Source: Hyperoplus lanceolatus | Lineage: Eukaryota > Chordata > Actinopteri > Uranoscopiformes > Ammodytidae | NCBI GenBank assembly: GCA_026929865.2 | Contig: CM049417.1 | Location: 16,523,501-16,587,500, forward strand | DNA length: 64,000 nt | Direction: 5' to 3' | Shown here: piece by piece, positions 63,892 through 64,000 of the stretch | Layout: every line of letters begins with the position of its first letter | Numbering within the stretch: position 1 is the stretch's first letter | Notes under the pieces: model-generated | What the model was told of the DNA's origin: nothing | The model's database searches: none | The model's input: only the letters and a program-made list of their open reading frames with translations | Made by a program: the position numbers and the translations under genes

Positions 63892-64000
63892 TACACTTGC
63901 ATTCATGCGCACGCCTTTCATTTGCCTCCCTTTTTTCCCCTCAATTCCTCCCCCCTTATTGAATTCTGACTGTAAGGGTTCTTGGAGAAGTTTAGTCTCC

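Overview
The window looks like vertebrate nuclear DNA, most probably from a ray-finned (percomorph-type teleost) fish. Seen directly: no prokaryote-like gene packing, a very high density of long GT/CA and CT/GA microsatellites, and many short DNA transposons of types common in fish (Tc1-like, hAT, PIF/Harbinger, TTAA-type MITEs), a tRNA-derived SINE and L2-type LINE remains. The teleost assignment is inference. Most open reading frames here are chance or microsatellite artefacts.

The window reads as gene-poor intronic or intergenic DNA. Only a few short segments look like genuine exons, all on the + strand. One is a 135-bp open exon at 9296-9430 with good splice sites. Its frame continues into a terminal exon at 13767-13814, or alternatively into an open segment at 13122-13229. 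A second is an 87-bp exon at 59204-59290. I could not name a gene; the first has only a weak resemblance to delta-protocadherin tails.

Layout. 1-9.3 kb: unique sequence, a hairpin MITE (3.7 kb) and a 1.57-kb long-inverted-repeat element with a 9-bp target duplication (6.0-7.6 kb). 9.3-15.4 kb: candidate exons, a pogo-like element (10.6-11.6 kb) and a TTAA MITE (15.1 kb). 15.4-25.8 kb: microsatellites, a small hAT-like insertion that splits a repeat shared with 13.1 kb, a GC-rich block with an 18S rRNA fragment followed by a broken Tc1-like transposase, regulatory-looking sequence, and a tRNA SINE. 25.8-42.6 kb: a hAT MITE at 27.7-29.2 kb, many microsatellites, and mostly unique sequence. 42.6-54.9 kb: a Harbinger MITE with an internal duplication, an inverted Tc1 composite probably inserted into an older element, a hAT MITE with a perfect 8-bp TSD, and an L2-type reverse transcriptase pseudogene. 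55-64 kb: CT/GT-rich tracts, another Tc1 fragment, the 59.2-kb exon, a MITE nested in a MITE, and a truncated TTAA MITE.

No new multi-gene system is visible. The most informative items are the candidate spliced exons, the long-inverted-repeat (MULE-like) element, the nested insertions, and a short repeated segment whose two copies differ mostly at third codon positions. Family names come from recognised motifs and from terminal inverted repeats with target-site duplications; no database search was run.
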